DNA of 7,422 nucleotides from RGIG5952 sp045603485 (GTDB lineage: Bacteria > Verrucomicrobiota > Kiritimatiellia > RFP12 > JAAYLN01): the NCBI GenBank assembly GCA_045603485.1, contig JAZUMF010000091.1, positions 1 through 7,422 on the forward strand, read 5' to 3'. The notes below the pieces were generated by a model, which made no database searches, was not told the DNA's origin, and saw only the letters and a program-made list of their open reading frames with translations. This document shows, piece after piece, positions 6,808 to 7,422 of this stretch (position 1 is the first letter of the stretch; every line of letters begins with the position of its first letter). Made by a program: the position numbers and the translations under genes.

Positions 6808-6985
6808 CCTATTTCGTGGACAGTCCTTTACTCCACATCGGTAAACAAACACCCCCTATTTCCACTTGAGGGACAGTCCACACATCTCACCACCGTTTTT
6901 TATTACATTTTCCGCATAAGGGACAGGCCCAATGCTATATCTTTATCAATTTATTATCAACTTCTTGCATGAGGGACAGGCCCAA
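6808..6985. repeat. Four spaced GGACAG-core repeats, probably REP-like and linked to the transposase
   Basis: The core GGACAG occurs at 6818, 6871, 6921 and 6974, at intervals of 53, 50 and 53 bp. The first two continue as GGACAGTCC (palindrome GGAC-A-GTCC), and both follow a CCCTATTT stretch. The last two share GCAT[AG]AGGGACAGGCCCAA. Short repeats of this kind often cluster beside REP-associated tyrosine transposases, and one lies just to the right. The spacers between the copies are unrelated. Confidence 0.65.
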
Positions 6986-7199
6986 AATGATACCAATGCC
7001 ACATTTGCCTTACTCGACTCTGTTGGTTATAGCATTTTGCAGTCTAAACTACCCAAAAAGGCATATTGGGAGTGCTGTTTTTCGCTCAAATAGCCCTGTT
7101 TTGTCCGTTATTACACATATTGAGACAAAAGCCACCTATGCCGCCAAGAGAATTGGCGACATTGAGATTGGTAAGATTAGCAATTTTTAGGGATTTTCG
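6986..7199. other. Intergenic stretch without a convincing gene
   Basis: Together with the repeat cluster this makes about 460 bp without a recognised gene. A plus-strand frame from 6969 (73 codons) starts inside a repeat, has no ribosome binding site and resembles nothing I know. The stretch probably is the 3' flank of the transposase gene. Confidence 0.5.
7142..7158. other. Small perfect hairpin downstream of the transposase
   Basis: CGCCAA and TTGGCG form a 6-bp stem around GAGAA. No T tract follows on either strand, so it is not a typical terminator. It could be a REP-type hairpin recognised by the transposase, or chance. Confidence 0.3.
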
Positions 7200-7422
7200 T
7201 TAAGCTTTGAAGGTGAACGGCGACTTTTTGAGCTCTCTTACGGAGCAGAGTCTGAGGCCATTCCACTCTTTGCACATTCCGATGCCTCTTGCGCCTGTTT
7301 TTCGCTTTGGATTAAAGAGGCTGCGATGCTTTTCAAACTCTTCGTTGACGAAGTCTTTTGAGCCTATGATGGCTCCATGGGTGAAGTGGCGTATTTTGCA
7401 GCGAAGTATTACCGATAAAGGT
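7200..7422 (-). CDS. REP-associated tyrosine transposase (IS200-like, Y1), C-terminal 73 residues
   Basis: The minus-strand frame is open from the right edge to TAA at 7200-7202. It reads LRCKIRHFTHGAIIGSKDFV, NEEFEKHRSLFNPKRKTGAR and then GLRLCSVRELKKSP. The run of [VI]-R-[YH]-F, a G-[AV]-[IV]-[IL]-G-S-[KR]-[DE]-F-V stretch, and F-x-PKRK-x-GAR matches the conserved C-terminus of RAYT proteins, single-strand DNA transposases related to IS200/IS605. The catalytic HUH motif and tyrosine lie in the missing N-terminal part, so I cannot tell whether the gene is intact. The repeats downstream of it support the call. Confidence 0.85.
   Translation of the reverse strand, partial: PLSVILRCKIRHFTHGAIIGSKDFVNEEFEKHRSLFNPKRKTGARGIGMCKEWNGLRLCSVRELKKSPFTFKA

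Noticed and set aside
6808..6985. CRISPR array
   Set aside because: The spacing is CRISPR-like at first sight, but the repeats are short (9-16 bp), of two types, and few; no cas gene is present.
7142..7158. Rho-independent terminator of the transposase gene
   Set aside because: The stem is perfect but short, and no T tract follows on either strand.
6969..7190. Plus-strand open frame of 73 codons in the intergenic region
   Set aside because: It starts inside a repeat copy, has no ribosome binding site, and resembles no known protein. A small gene cannot be fully excluded.

Overview
The window holds a nearly complete phase-variation cassette. A very large secreted surface protein is encoded on the minus strand and runs off the left edge (1944 codons seen, no stop). 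Upstream of it lies a short AT-rich segment bounded by two inverted 22-bp recombination sites. Next comes a small serine recombinase on the same strand, whose stop codon is separated by one base from the nearer site. The right end carries a cluster of short GGACAG-core repeats and the last 73 codons of a REP-associated (IS200-like, Y1) transposase, also on the minus strand.

Region by region: 1-5832, the giant exported protein, with a Sec signal peptide, a GLUG-type repeat region, four copies of a recurring module that opens each beta-helix-like stretch, and a pair of tandem paralogous domains near the left edge. 5833-6128, the control region: left site 5861-5882, weak terminator-like hairpin, palindrome, strong sigma70-like promoter pointing right (away from the giant gene), leader hairpin, right site 6106-6127. 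6129-6740, the recombinase. 6741-7199, no convincing gene; four repeats about 50-53 bp apart and a small hairpin. 7200-7422, the transposase C-terminus.

Reading of the system: the recombinase is expected to pair the two inverted sites and flip the roughly 245 bp between them. As written here, the best promoter faces the 3' end of the recombinase gene, so the surface protein should be OFF and the promoter would make RNA antisense to the recombinase. After inversion the same promoter would face the giant gene with a leader of roughly 80 nt, giving ON. The sites, the promoter and the orientation are seen in the sequence; the switching behaviour is inferred from the serine invertase family (Hin, Gin and relatives) and from known invertible promoters of surface genes.

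Organism: a bacterium, probably Gram-negative and perhaps host- or gut-associated, judging from the Sec-exported GLUG/beta-helix giant, the RAYT with repeats and purine-rich ribosome binding sites. The large gene is of moderate GC, while the control region and recombinase are AT-richer. I cannot name the phylum from this window.
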